A DNA stretch of 13,336 bases. It comes from Methanomicrobiales archaeon. Its GTDB lineage: Archaea; Halobacteriota; Methanomicrobia; Methanomicrobiales; Methanoculleaceae. The position numbers and the translations under genes are program-made. Where the stretch lies: the NCBI GenBank assembly GCA_012521035.1, contig JAAYND010000162.1, forward strand, positions 1-13,336, written 5' to 3'. Below the pieces are notes generated by a model that was not told the DNA's origin, did not search any database, and saw nothing but the letters and a program-made list of their open reading frames with translations. Below are positions 6,875 to 12,938 of this stretch, one piece after another; position 1 is the stretch's first letter, and each line of letters begins with the position of its first letter.

Positions 6875-7788
6875 CGTCCCCTCTCCTTTACCAGATCGCG
6901 GATCTTTGACGTCTCCTTGTCTTCCATTATCAGACTCCCGATGGTGAAGGCGTACATCGTATGGGCGACGTCGTAGAGCTCCTTCTCCACCTCTTTTTCC
7001 GGCTTATCGGTGAGATCCGATATCCTCCGCACCATCATGTTGTAGATATCCCGGCAGGGTTCGCGGAGGATGTCGAGCGACGGGCCGTTGCACCCGTGGC
7101 ACGGTATGTTGTTCTTCGGGCAGGCTGCCCCGCACCTGCCGAACGTGACGCTCCCGAGACAGAGGTAGCCCTGCCCGAGCAGGCAGTGCTCGCGGTCAGG
7201 CACACCCTCGTGCCGGTGCTTGAGGGTCCAGTTCTCGACCGGCCCCATGAACCGGTCACACTCCGAGCAGACGGATTTGCGCGAGAGTTCAAGTGTATCG
7301 CCTGCGATCATCGCGGGGATGATCTCCCTCAAAAACGCCTCCTTTGGCGGGCAACCCGTTATGTAGTAGTCGATCTTCGCAAGATCGCCTACAGCGAACG
7401 CCCGGTAGAGAAACGGCGGCACATCGGTCGGGATAACCCCGTCAGGCTTTGCCGTCTCCACCTCCTGGTAGATGTACCGGAAGAGGTCTTCGTTTGAACT
7501 CAGCATTGAGAGACCCGATATGCCGCCGTAGCAGGCACAGGTTCCAAGCGCTACAAGCGTCTTTGAGCATCTCCGGATCTTTTTGAGACGTTCATGGTTC
7601 TCCTCGTTTCGGACGGCACCGGTCACGAATGCGATATCGATATCCCCAGGAGGCTCTTTCACATCCATGATCACCGGAGAGTATACGATCTCAGCCGCTT
7701 CGATGACATCAAGGAGCATCTCGTGGAGATCGAGCACCGCGATCGTGCATCCCGAACATCCGGCCAGTTCCTCAATAGCGATCTTCAT
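6871..7788 (-). CDS. NiFe hydrogenase small subunit, three-cluster MvhG/FrhG type
   Basis: The 305-residue protein passes electrons between the NiFe site and its partner through iron-sulfur clusters. The proximal cluster ligands are all present: C11 and C14 (GCSGC), C84 (GTCAC) and C146 (GCPP). The C-terminal half carries ligands for two more clusters: C174 and C177 (CSEC), C202 and C210, C219 and C223, and C230 and C233 (PCHGCNGP). This layout matches MvhG/FrhG. There is no twin-arginine signal peptide, so the enzyme is cytoplasmic. The ATG lies 9 bp after the V4R gene with a GAGGCGGAG-like ribosome site, and the gene overlaps the large-subunit gene. With no MvhD or FrhB encoded nearby, the electron partner is probably the ferredoxin encoded two genes upstream. 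Confidence 0.95.
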   Translation of the reverse strand: MKIAIEELAGCSGCTIAVLDLHEMLLDVIEAAEIVYSPVIMDVKEPPGDIDIAFVTGAVRNEENHERLKKIRRCSKTLVALGTCACYGGISGLSMLSSNEDLFRYIYQEVETAKPDGVIPTDVPPFLYRAFAVGDLAKIDYYITGCPPKEAFLREIIPAMIAGDTLELSRKSVCSECDRFMGPVENWTLKHRHEGVPDREHCLLGQGYLCLGSVTFGRCGAACPKNNIPCHGCNGPSLDILREPCRDIYNMMVRRISDLTDKPEKEVEKELYDVAHTMYAFTIGSLIMEDKETSKIRDLVKERGR

Positions 7789-7797
7789 GACTCCGCC

Positions 7798-8361
7798 TCA
7801 TTTCAGGATCAACTTCTTCAGGCAGGCGTTCGGGCCGGTATGGACGATCTCCAGCCGGGCTTTCCGGCCGGTGATCTCCTCGATCGCGCCCACGACGTAA
7901 CCGTAGAGGGTCTGGCAGAGCGGACCGCCCTGTTCAAGACCGTTACGCCTGAGCGTCTGGCGGACGATACAGTCGTGGAAGACGAGGTAGATGAAGGTCT
8001 CACCGTCTTTTTCTATGATGAACGACTCCTCACCCTCGGGCTTCCAGACCTCAAACGAGTACTGACCACGCAGGAGGTCGGAGAGCTCGCGGAGTGCTCC
8101 CTCTACGTCTTCCCGTTTCTGGAAGTACTTGGCTATCTCGTGGCCAAACTTCTTCCCGGCCCGGTACGTGACCGCGTTTGCCCCCCTGCCGGCGATCTCT
8201 TCAAGCGATCTGATGATCAGGCCGTTGAGTTTCATAACGCCGTGGAGCGTCTGTTCCATCTCCTTCGGGCCTGGTGTGCACTCGAGGGGGATCTCCTCAG
8301 GACGATAGACGAGTTCGGAGCGGAAGGCTTCGTGCATCTCATCGATGTAGCTGGCACTCAT
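7798..8361 (-). CDS. V4R (4-vinyl reductase) domain protein
   Basis: The 187-residue protein ends in a V4R domain (roughly 60-187): a helical GANAVTYRAGKKFGHEIAKYF segment, a central strand region with FIIEKDGETFIYLVFHDC, and the diagnostic GGPLCQTLYGYVVGAIEEITG followed by a strand ending in TGPNACLKKLIL. V4R domains are found in BchJ-like proteins and in sensory regulators, where they bind small hydrophobic or metal-linked ligands. Cysteines C131, C149 and C180 lie where V4R proteins often keep metal-binding cysteines, although the second cysteine of the usual late CxxxGxxxC pattern is absent here. The gene starts inside the ferredoxin stop (TGATG overlap) and is followed after 9 bp by the hydrogenase small subunit. 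I infer a ligand- or redox-sensing, or hydrogenase-assembly, role. Family confident, ligand unknown. Confidence 0.88.
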   Translation of the reverse strand: MSASYIDEMHEAFRSELVYRPEEIPLECTPGPKEMEQTLHGVMKLNGLIIRSLEEIAGRGANAVTYRAGKKFGHEIAKYFQKREDVEGALRELSDLLRGQYSFEVWKPEGEESFIIEKDGETFIYLVFHDCIVRQTLRRNGLEQGGPLCQTLYGYVVGAIEEITGRKARLEIVHTGPNACLKKLILK

Positions 8362-8603
8362 CAGATCACCTTCCGGAGCATCTCACAGACTTTTATGTCG
8401 ATATAGTGCCGCCGGGCAGGGTAGATACCACGATGCTCAAGGGCCTGGGCCGGGCAGATCTCGTGGCAGGAGAGACACCCCATACAGTCGTTGGGCCTGA
8501 CCGGGACACTCACATTATCCTGGAGTTCGTACACATGCATCGGGCAGTCTTTGACGCAGAGCCCGCATCCGACGCATGCGTCCTTATCCACACGTATATC
8601 CAT
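8361..8603 (-). CDS. 2[4Fe-4S] ferredoxin
   Basis: The 80-residue protein has two classical CxxCxxCxxxCP motifs (ACVGCGLCVKDCP near residues 10-21 and DCMGCLSCHEICP near 40-51) and so holds two [4Fe-4S] clusters. A C-terminal tail of about 28 residues (including ARRHYIDIKVC) goes beyond a minimal ferredoxin and may be a docking helix. It is first in a six-gene operon, lies just downstream of a strong TATA box, and overlaps the V4R gene by one base. The expected job is to accept electrons from, or give them to, the hydrogenase small subunit. Confidence 0.95.
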   Translation of the reverse strand: MDIRVDKDACVGCGLCVKDCPMHVYELQDNVSVPVRPNDCMGCLSCHEICPAQALEHRGIYPARRHYIDIKVCEMLRKVI

Positions 8604-8647
8604 TATCAGCCTCTGAGTCTGATTACTATCTTCTGATATTAAAATAT

Positions 8648-8661
8648 AGTTATATATAACT
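8648..8661 (-). promoter_or_regulatory. TATA box and 14-bp palindrome of the hydrogenase operon
   Basis: A perfect 14-bp palindrome, AGTTATATATAACT, sits about 45-58 nt upstream of the ferredoxin ATG in a strongly AT-rich stretch. Read on the minus strand it supplies a TATA box, predicting a start near 8625 and a leader of about 20 nt. Because it is symmetric it could also serve plus-strand transcription or be a regulator site. The core TATATATAACT is shared with the promoter of the upstream operon (10956-10966). Confidence 0.6.
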
Positions 8662-8920
8662 CCTTAACCGCGATAACAGCGCATCAGGGATAAGATTTCA
8701 CGATTTCATCCTTTTATGTTGTCACCCGGTCCCTCCGGGCGGTGCAAATTCCTGGATACCAGATCCGCTCTGGAGCACGATCTCTAAAAAAAACTCCATG
8801 GGGGTCGTGAGACCACAACACCGGATGAGAAGTAATGGAAGAGATATTCGCATCAAAATGGGGTGAGGATCTATCTATCCGCTTCTTCTGGTTGTAGCGG
8901 CAGGAAGCCCGGGGTCTCCT
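8662..8920. other. Intergenic gap between the MinD gene and the ferredoxin gene
   Basis: No gene is supported here. For minus-strand transcripts coming from the MinD gene, a short GGTC-loop-GACC hairpin (8803-8814) is followed by eight T residues (seen as A at 8786-8793), a plausible terminator that separates the two operons. Further toward the ferredoxin promoter are two more small hairpins, CCAGA/TCTGG (8759-8773) and CCCGG/CCGGG (8726-8740), whose role is unclear. A short regulatory RNA or long leader cannot be excluded. Confidence 0.45.
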
Positions 8921-9718
8921 TCAAACGTCCCGGGCCTTCGACCGAAAGAGGGCCCGGGCCAGCCGCTCGACGAACCCCTCCCGTGGCGTAGAGTTCTCTT
9001 CGTCAACGTACTCGATACCGGCTATATCAGCCGAGATACGTTTAAGCGCCCTGGATGCGCCGGATGTTGGGTACTTCACCACGACCGGAGATCGGCCAGA
9101 TGATGCACGCCGCACATTCGCGTCTTCCGGGACCACGCCGAGCACACGGACCCCCAGGAGCTTCTCCATCTGTGCATGATTGAACTCGTCTTCGGAATTG
9201 AAGACCCGGTTGACGATCGCACCCTCTACATGCCCGCCGACCGTCTCGGTCAGGATCTTTGTCTTCAAAGAATCAACTATAGCGGAGATCTCGGGGTTTA
9301 TGACAAGGATTACCCCGTCAGCGATCGTCAGCGGGATGACACCATCCCTGCTTATCCCGGCAGGAGCATCCATGATCAGGATGTCAAACTCGCTCACGAG
9401 GTCGGTCATGACATCTTTCAACCGCTCCGGACTCGCCTGCTGAAAGCCCTGCAGGGAGAGACCGCACGGCACCACCTTTACGCCGAACGGTCCATCGTAG
9501 ATGGCGTCCCTGACACGTGCTTTCCCTGCCAGAACCTCGTGCAGGGTCACGGGCATGCCCTCAAGTCCCAGGATGAGACCGAGATTCGCCATCCCGACGT
9601 CGGCATCCAGGATGCATGTCTTCTTTCCATACTGTGCCAGCATTGGCCCCAGGTTCGCTGTGATCGTCGTTTTACCGGTGCCGCCTTTACCGGATGCAAT
9701 TGTGTATACTTTTACCAT
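8921..9718 (-). CDS. minD: MinD/ParA-family P-loop ATPase
   Basis: The 265-residue protein is a MinD-type deviant Walker ATPase: GKGGTGKTT at 10-18 with the signature lysine K11, the DADVGMANL switch at 38-46, and Walker B in ILIMDAPAG (113-121). Such ATPases dimerise on ATP and position or recruit partners on membrane or nucleoid. The last 18 residues (about 248-260, GFVERLARALFRSK) look like a basic amphipathic helix, similar to the membrane-targeting tail of MinD. I chose the ATG at 9718 because the family starts right at MVKVYTIASGKGG; an in-frame GTG at 9730 would add four residues. It follows a membrane-anchored roadblock gene and is last in its operon. The job is probably to place or switch the roadblock/hydrogenase assembly; this is inference, and it could instead be a general division-type MinD. 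Confidence 0.92.
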   Translation of the reverse strand: MVKVYTIASGKGGTGKTTITANLGPMLAQYGKKTCILDADVGMANLGLILGLEGMPVTLHEVLAGKARVRDAIYDGPFGVKVVPCGLSLQGFQQASPERLKDVMTDLVSEFDILIMDAPAGISRDGVIPLTIADGVILVINPEISAIVDSLKTKILTETVGGHVEGAIVNRVFNSEDEFNHAQMEKLLGVRVLGVVPEDANVRRASSGRSPVVVKYPTSGASRALKRISADIAGIEYVDEENSTPREGFVERLARALFRSKARDV

Positions 9719-9754
9719 ATAACCACTCACTGTTGGTATTCAGACCTCACGGCC

Positions 9755-10270
9755 CTACGCCCAGTGGTTCAGGACATCCCGGGTATCCTGTTCGAGCGCA
9801 TCTGTCAGTTCGGTGGAGAGAGGCACCGGAGAGCAGGCTATACCGATAACCGTCTCCCCCCGGTGGGGGATACCGAAGAGCTCCACCCCGGTCTCGTCCT
9901 GCACTCTCCCCTGTGTGTAGAGATAGCTGCACCTGGCCGCCTCATCCTCCGCATCCTTCTTTGTCGAACCGATCAGGAGACCGTCTGCGGTCGCCAGCGT
10001 GAAGGATGCAAGGTCGTACTTTCTGGTGATCGCACCCAGACTCTCCTCCAGACTACCGGTTTTCCCGGGGTCGATCTCTCTTCGGGAGGGCACAGGCCCG
10101 GCGAGGGACGGTGCTCCGGGGGTTCCTGTCTCACCGGAGGAACCTTCGTGCTCCGGTCTGGCGAGAACCCGGTAGATCTCCCCGAGGTAGTATACAACAC
10201 CAGCGAACCCGGCCACCATCGTTATTGTGATGACCAGGAGGAAAAACTGGATAATATCTATTGAATTCAC
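9755..10270 (-). CDS. Membrane-anchored roadblock-like protein
   Basis: The 171-residue protein has one N-terminal membrane helix (about residues 6-29), a Gly/Pro/Ser-rich linker (about 38-68) and a C-terminal roadblock-like domain (about 70-171). The domain has a starting helix (GSLEESLGAITRKYD), strands ASFTLATADGLLIGS and a long acidic helix, then a VELFGIPHRGETVIGIACS strand pair. The second half is more divergent than in the two other roadblock proteins of the window. With no signal-peptidase site, the helix should act as an anchor leaving the domain in the cytoplasm. It begins 20 bp after the DUF2226-like gene and ends shortly before the MinD-like gene. I infer a membrane dock for the MinD-like ATPase or the soluble roadblock proteins. 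Confidence 0.8.
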   Translation of the reverse strand: MNSIDIIQFFLLVITITMVAGFAGVVYYLGEIYRVLARPEHEGSSGETGTPGAPSLAGPVPSRREIDPGKTGSLEESLGAITRKYDLASFTLATADGLLIGSTKKDAEDEAARCSYLYTQGRVQDETGVELFGIPHRGETVIGIACSPVPLSTELTDALEQDTRDVLNHWA

Positions 10271-10290
10271 TCTGTTATCAACTCCTGTAT

Positions 10291-10917
10291 TTATGCATCC
10301 TTCTCCTGGATAAGGTGATCAAGATGGATCTTTTTGAGCATGGTCTTGCAGTCCACCCTGAAGTTACTGACGAGTTGCTCGACATCTATCTCTTCCATGT
10401 TCCTGATGAGTGCATCAATCTCGCCATCTCCTGGCGGGGACGGCGGTGCGGTCATCTCCTGCACGGGTTTCACCCCGGGCATGGGGATCCGGCGCCTCTC
10501 AGCGGGGGATCCCGCCCGGTGTTTCGGCACAGGTGTTGCAGGAGTCTTCCCGGGGCTGGTGGATGGCTTCACACCTCCGGGGGTCGCTTTACCCGGCGGG
10601 GGACCCTTCTGGATCCCGGTCGCGAACGACGGGTTAAATTCCAGGGTGAGTTGTATCTGATCAGACGTCAGAAGATTCAGTTCTGCCGCCACTTCACCCT
10701 CCATATCCTCCTGGATCATCTCAAGTACTTGCTGCCCTTTTATGCCACCATACTCAGCAAGCACCACCAGACCTTCATTGAATACCAGTACAGCACTCTC
10801 ATTGCCAGGAACGATTGTGCAGATCCCGGTAAACTGTGTTGAGTCCATCTCTTCTATCAAAGCGTGGGTTGTCGTGGACTTGATGAGACGATGGAATCGA
10901 CCTCGTGGCAGTTGCAT
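10291..10917 (-). CDS. DUF2226-like protein with Pro-rich linker
   Basis: The 208-residue protein begins MQLPRGRF, as archaeal DUF2226 proteins do, and its first ~95 residues hold the domain (DSTQFTGICTIVPG, AVLVFNEGLVVLAEYGG and a following helix). A low-complexity Pro/Gly/Thr/Lys linker runs from about 100 to 160. A C-terminal helical segment (about 165-208; acidic, then basic: DALIRNMEEIDVEQLV to KKIHLDHLIQEKD) may be a protein-binding helix pair. The function of DUF2226 is not established. The domain resembles the N-terminus of the last hydrogenase-operon gene (4476-5150), which ties the two operons together. It is first in its operon, with a TATA box and an inverted repeat in front. Confidence 0.85.
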   Translation of the reverse strand: MQLPRGRFHRLIKSTTTHALIEEMDSTQFTGICTIVPGNESAVLVFNEGLVVLAEYGGIKGQQVLEMIQEDMEGEVAAELNLLTSDQIQLTLEFNPSFATGIQKGPPPGKATPGGVKPSTSPGKTPATPVPKHRAGSPAERRRIPMPGVKPVQEMTAPPSPPGDGEIDALIRNMEEIDVEQLVSNFRVDCKTMLKKIHLDHLIQEKDA

Positions 10918-10929
10918 ATTGACACCTTT

Positions 10930-10966
10930 GGTTCATTGGTATGAACCAGATTCTACTATATATAAC
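10930..10966 (-). promoter_or_regulatory. Promoter and candidate operator of the DUF2226-roadblock-MinD operon
   Basis: On the minus strand an AGTTATATATA-type TATA box (about 10956-10966) lies about 40-50 nt upstream of the ATG. At the expected transcription start there is a perfect inverted repeat, GGTTCAT-TGGT-ATGAACC (10930-10947), with 7-bp arms and a 4-bp spacer. A dimeric repressor bound there would cover the start site. I see no copy of this operator before the ferredoxin gene. Confidence 0.6.
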
Positions 10967-11336
10967 TTTGGAATTCTATAAGAACAGAGATGGGGTTAGA
11001 GGTCATTTGGGTTTCTGAGCAGGATTTATATAGTTCCAGGATAGTTCAGGAGGGTAGTTTGAGAAGTGACTGGATCCGGGCACGAGATGCCTGCAGGATG
11101 CGCCATGCATCGAGGAACCCGGGTGGATTGTTCTGCCGGATCTTGCGTCTCCGGGCGCAGAACCTCATCCCGGGGCCACAGGTAGCATGCCTCAAAAATC
11201 CCGGAGGAGCGGGTGCACCCATGCCGCAGGGATGAGGGCGGGCGTCCGGACGGAGTGGTCTACCGGACAACCCGGTTCGTCCCCGTAGCCCCGGCCCGGC
11301 CGGGCACGTGTTTTATCGCCGTGCCGCACCAATACC
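10967..11336. other. Intergenic region with an unassigned plus-strand TATA box
   Basis: No gene is supported. A good plus-strand TATA box (TTTATATA, 11025-11032) has no coding start behind it: transcription from about 11055 would run some 280 nt before the tRNA methyltransferase gene. A loosely duplicated segment occurs at 11100-11121 and 11182-11204 (both with GCATG/GCATC, then AA and CCCGG). The minus-strand reading frame here has Arg/Pro-rich, low-information composition and I do not call it. Confidence 0.4.
11311..11316 (+). promoter_or_regulatory. TATA-like element of the tRNA methyltransferase gene
   Basis: TTTTAT in a GC-rich setting lies 21-26 nt before the ATG at 11337, the distance expected for a leaderless archaeal transcript. 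No Shine-Dalgarno sequence precedes the ATG. The next gene has the same TTTTAT at similar distance (12325-12330, 25-30 nt before its GTG). Confidence 0.4.
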
Positions 11337-12296
11337 ATGAAGATGAAACTCCTCTTCGAACTCTCCGGCGAGCACCCCGATCTCCCGATCGCGGAACTGG
11401 AGTGTGTGGGCAGGGTTCTCGATGCCCGGCCCCAGGTGGCGGTCGCTGAGTGCCCGGATCCCGGGGCCGCCGGGCGCCTCGCCCTGACGCACGTGGTGAT
11501 GGAGTACCTCGGGGAGTGCGAACCGACGATAGAAGCGTTCTCGGCACTCCTCGCCGACCTCGCCATCACGACAACGAAGCCGTTCGCCGGGAGGGTGAAG
11601 AAGATCCAGGGGAGCGGGATGGAGGCCTCGCAGCTCGACCTGGAGCGGTTGATCGGGAGCCGGATCGACGGTCCGGTGTCGCTCAAGAGGCCGGTAGAGG
11701 AGTACCGGGCCGTCGCGTCGGAGGACCGCTGCTACTTTGGCCGTGTCCTCCTCCGGATCGACCGGGGAGGGTTTGAGTTCCGAAACCCCATGCGCCGGCC
11801 GTTCTTCCATCCCGGCGTCATGATGCCCCGGATGGCCCGGGCGCTCATAAACATCTCCCTGGTCCGGCCCGGGGAGCGAGTATTCGATCCCTTCTGCGGC
11901 ACCGGCGGCATCCTCCTTGAGGCCCGTGAGATCGGTGCCCGGATCCTCGGGAGTGACTTTGACCCCCTGATGGTCGCCGGATACCGGCAGAACCTCCCCG
12001 GGGCGGATGCGATGATCGCCGACGCCACAGCGATCCCGCTCTCTGATCACTCCCTCGACGCGGTCGTGACCGATCTCCCCTACGGCCAGTCGGTCCGGAT
12101 CCGTGCAGAGAGCATGAATAAACTCTATGACGGCTCGCTCGCCGAGATCCGCCGTATCTTGCGGCCCGAGAGGCGCGCGGTCATCGTCACGCACCGCAAC
12201 ATCACTGATATCGCCGCCCGGCACTTCACCATCCTGCAGGCACACGAGCAACGGGTGCACAAGAGCCTGACCCGCCGGATCCTGGTCCTCGCCTGA
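11337..12296 (+). CDS. trmG10: tRNA (guanine10-N2)-methyltransferase, Trm-G10 type
   Basis: The 319-residue protein matches the archaeal Trm-G10/Trm11 family, which methylates G10 of tRNA using S-adenosylmethionine. The N-terminal ~150 residues form the region that in this family contains the THUMP RNA-binding domain, here divergent. The methyltransferase half starts near FRNPMRRPFFHPGVMMP (149-165). Motif I is DPFCGTGGILLEA (184-196), an acidic SAM-ribose contact follows in SDFDP (206-210), and the catalytic motif IV is TDLPYGQS (245-252), a DLPY variant of the N-methyltransferase (D/N)PPY. Length is like the roughly 330 residues of known archaeal members. The ATG at 11337 sits at leaderless distance from a TATA-like element; a second ATG at 11343 is also possible. 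It has no functional link to the hydrogenase cluster. Confidence 0.88.
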   Translation: MKMKLLFELSGEHPDLPIAELECVGRVLDARPQVAVAECPDPGAAGRLALTHVVMEYLGECEPTIEAFSALLADLAITTTKPFAGRVKKIQGSGMEASQLDLERLIGSRIDGPVSLKRPVEEYRAVASEDRCYFGRVLLRIDRGGFEFRNPMRRPFFHPGVMMPRMARALINISLVRPGERVFDPFCGTGGILLEAREIGARILGSDFDPLMVAGYRQNLPGADAMIADATAIPLSDHSLDAVVTDLPYGQSVRIRAESMNKLYDGSLAEIRRILRPERRAVIVTHRNITDIAARHFTILQAHEQRVHKSLTRRILVLA

Positions 12297-12354
12297 CCCG
12301 CCGGGAACAGGGTGCCGGCGCCAGTTTTATGCCCGGAGCCGATAAATTTTATTT

Positions 12355-12723
12355 GTGAACGTGAATATTAAGCGCTACGGCCTCTACCTCATCCGATGGC
12401 AGCTCTCGACGCCGATCCTCGCCGGCGTCCTCTACCTGCTCGCGGGCCTCGGAGCACTCACCGCCACAATCATAGCAAACCTCATCGGCGGTCTCATCTT
12501 CTTCTGGGTCGACCGGTTCATATTCACCTCGCAGGCGCTCGCCGCCCAGTGGGAGGTCCGGGAAGAGGTCCGGTGTGTGGACTGCGGCACGGTTGCCCGG
12601 GGCTACCGGCTGGTCAGGGCGAAGGACTACGACAGAACAGACGACCCGAAACCCGAGTTCCGCTGTGAGGCGTGCTCGAAGAAGAAATCAGAAGAACTCA
12701 AACGGCGCGGCGTCGAGCACTGA
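12355..12723 (+). CDS. Two-helix membrane protein with zinc-ribbon tail
   Basis: The 122-residue protein has two closely spaced hydrophobic segments (about 18-34 and 37-52). A cytoplasmic tail follows, with two CxxC pairs (C74/C77 in CVDCG and C104/C107 in CEACS) that should form a zinc ribbon, ending in a charged helix. The membrane part, especially ANLIGGLIFFWVDRFIF, resembles the second half of GtrA-like proteins, but only two of the usual four helices are present, so I do not assign that function. The GTG at 12355 was chosen from the TTTTAT element 25-30 nt upstream; a second GTG at 12361 is equally possible. It follows the methyltransferase gene after 58 bp with its own promoter-like element. 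Function unknown. Confidence 0.75.
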   Translation: MNVNIKRYGLYLIRWQLSTPILAGVLYLLAGLGALTATIIANLIGGLIFFWVDRFIFTSQALAAQWEVREEVRCVDCGTVARGYRLVRAKDYDRTDDPKPEFRCEACSKKKSEELKRRGVEH

Positions 12724-12938
12724 CGACCCCGCAGGAGAATCACCGGAGATTGGGCGAGGGAGGAAGGGCAGAGACATCACGCAGTATGGGCAGAGTGCCG
12801 ACTCATTCCGCCATTGGGATTTGCACCCGGCCTCCAATAAGGGCGCGAGACCCCCTGACCTCTCTGCGCAAACACCGGTCGGTCTAACCCCGGCGCCGGA
12901 GATGCGTTTCCCTCTCTCTGTGGGCGGAGACAGCGCAG

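Noticed and set aside
5510..7788. Calling the hydrogenase a standard Mvh or Frh enzyme
   Set aside because: The subunit sequences fit that broad group, but the partner genes mvhD, frhB, frhD and hdr are absent and the operon partners differ, so a specific name would mislead.
11046..11270. Minus-strand frame of 74 codons before the methyltransferase gene
   Set aside because: Arg/Pro-rich low-information composition, no ribosome site, no family; treated as intergenic.
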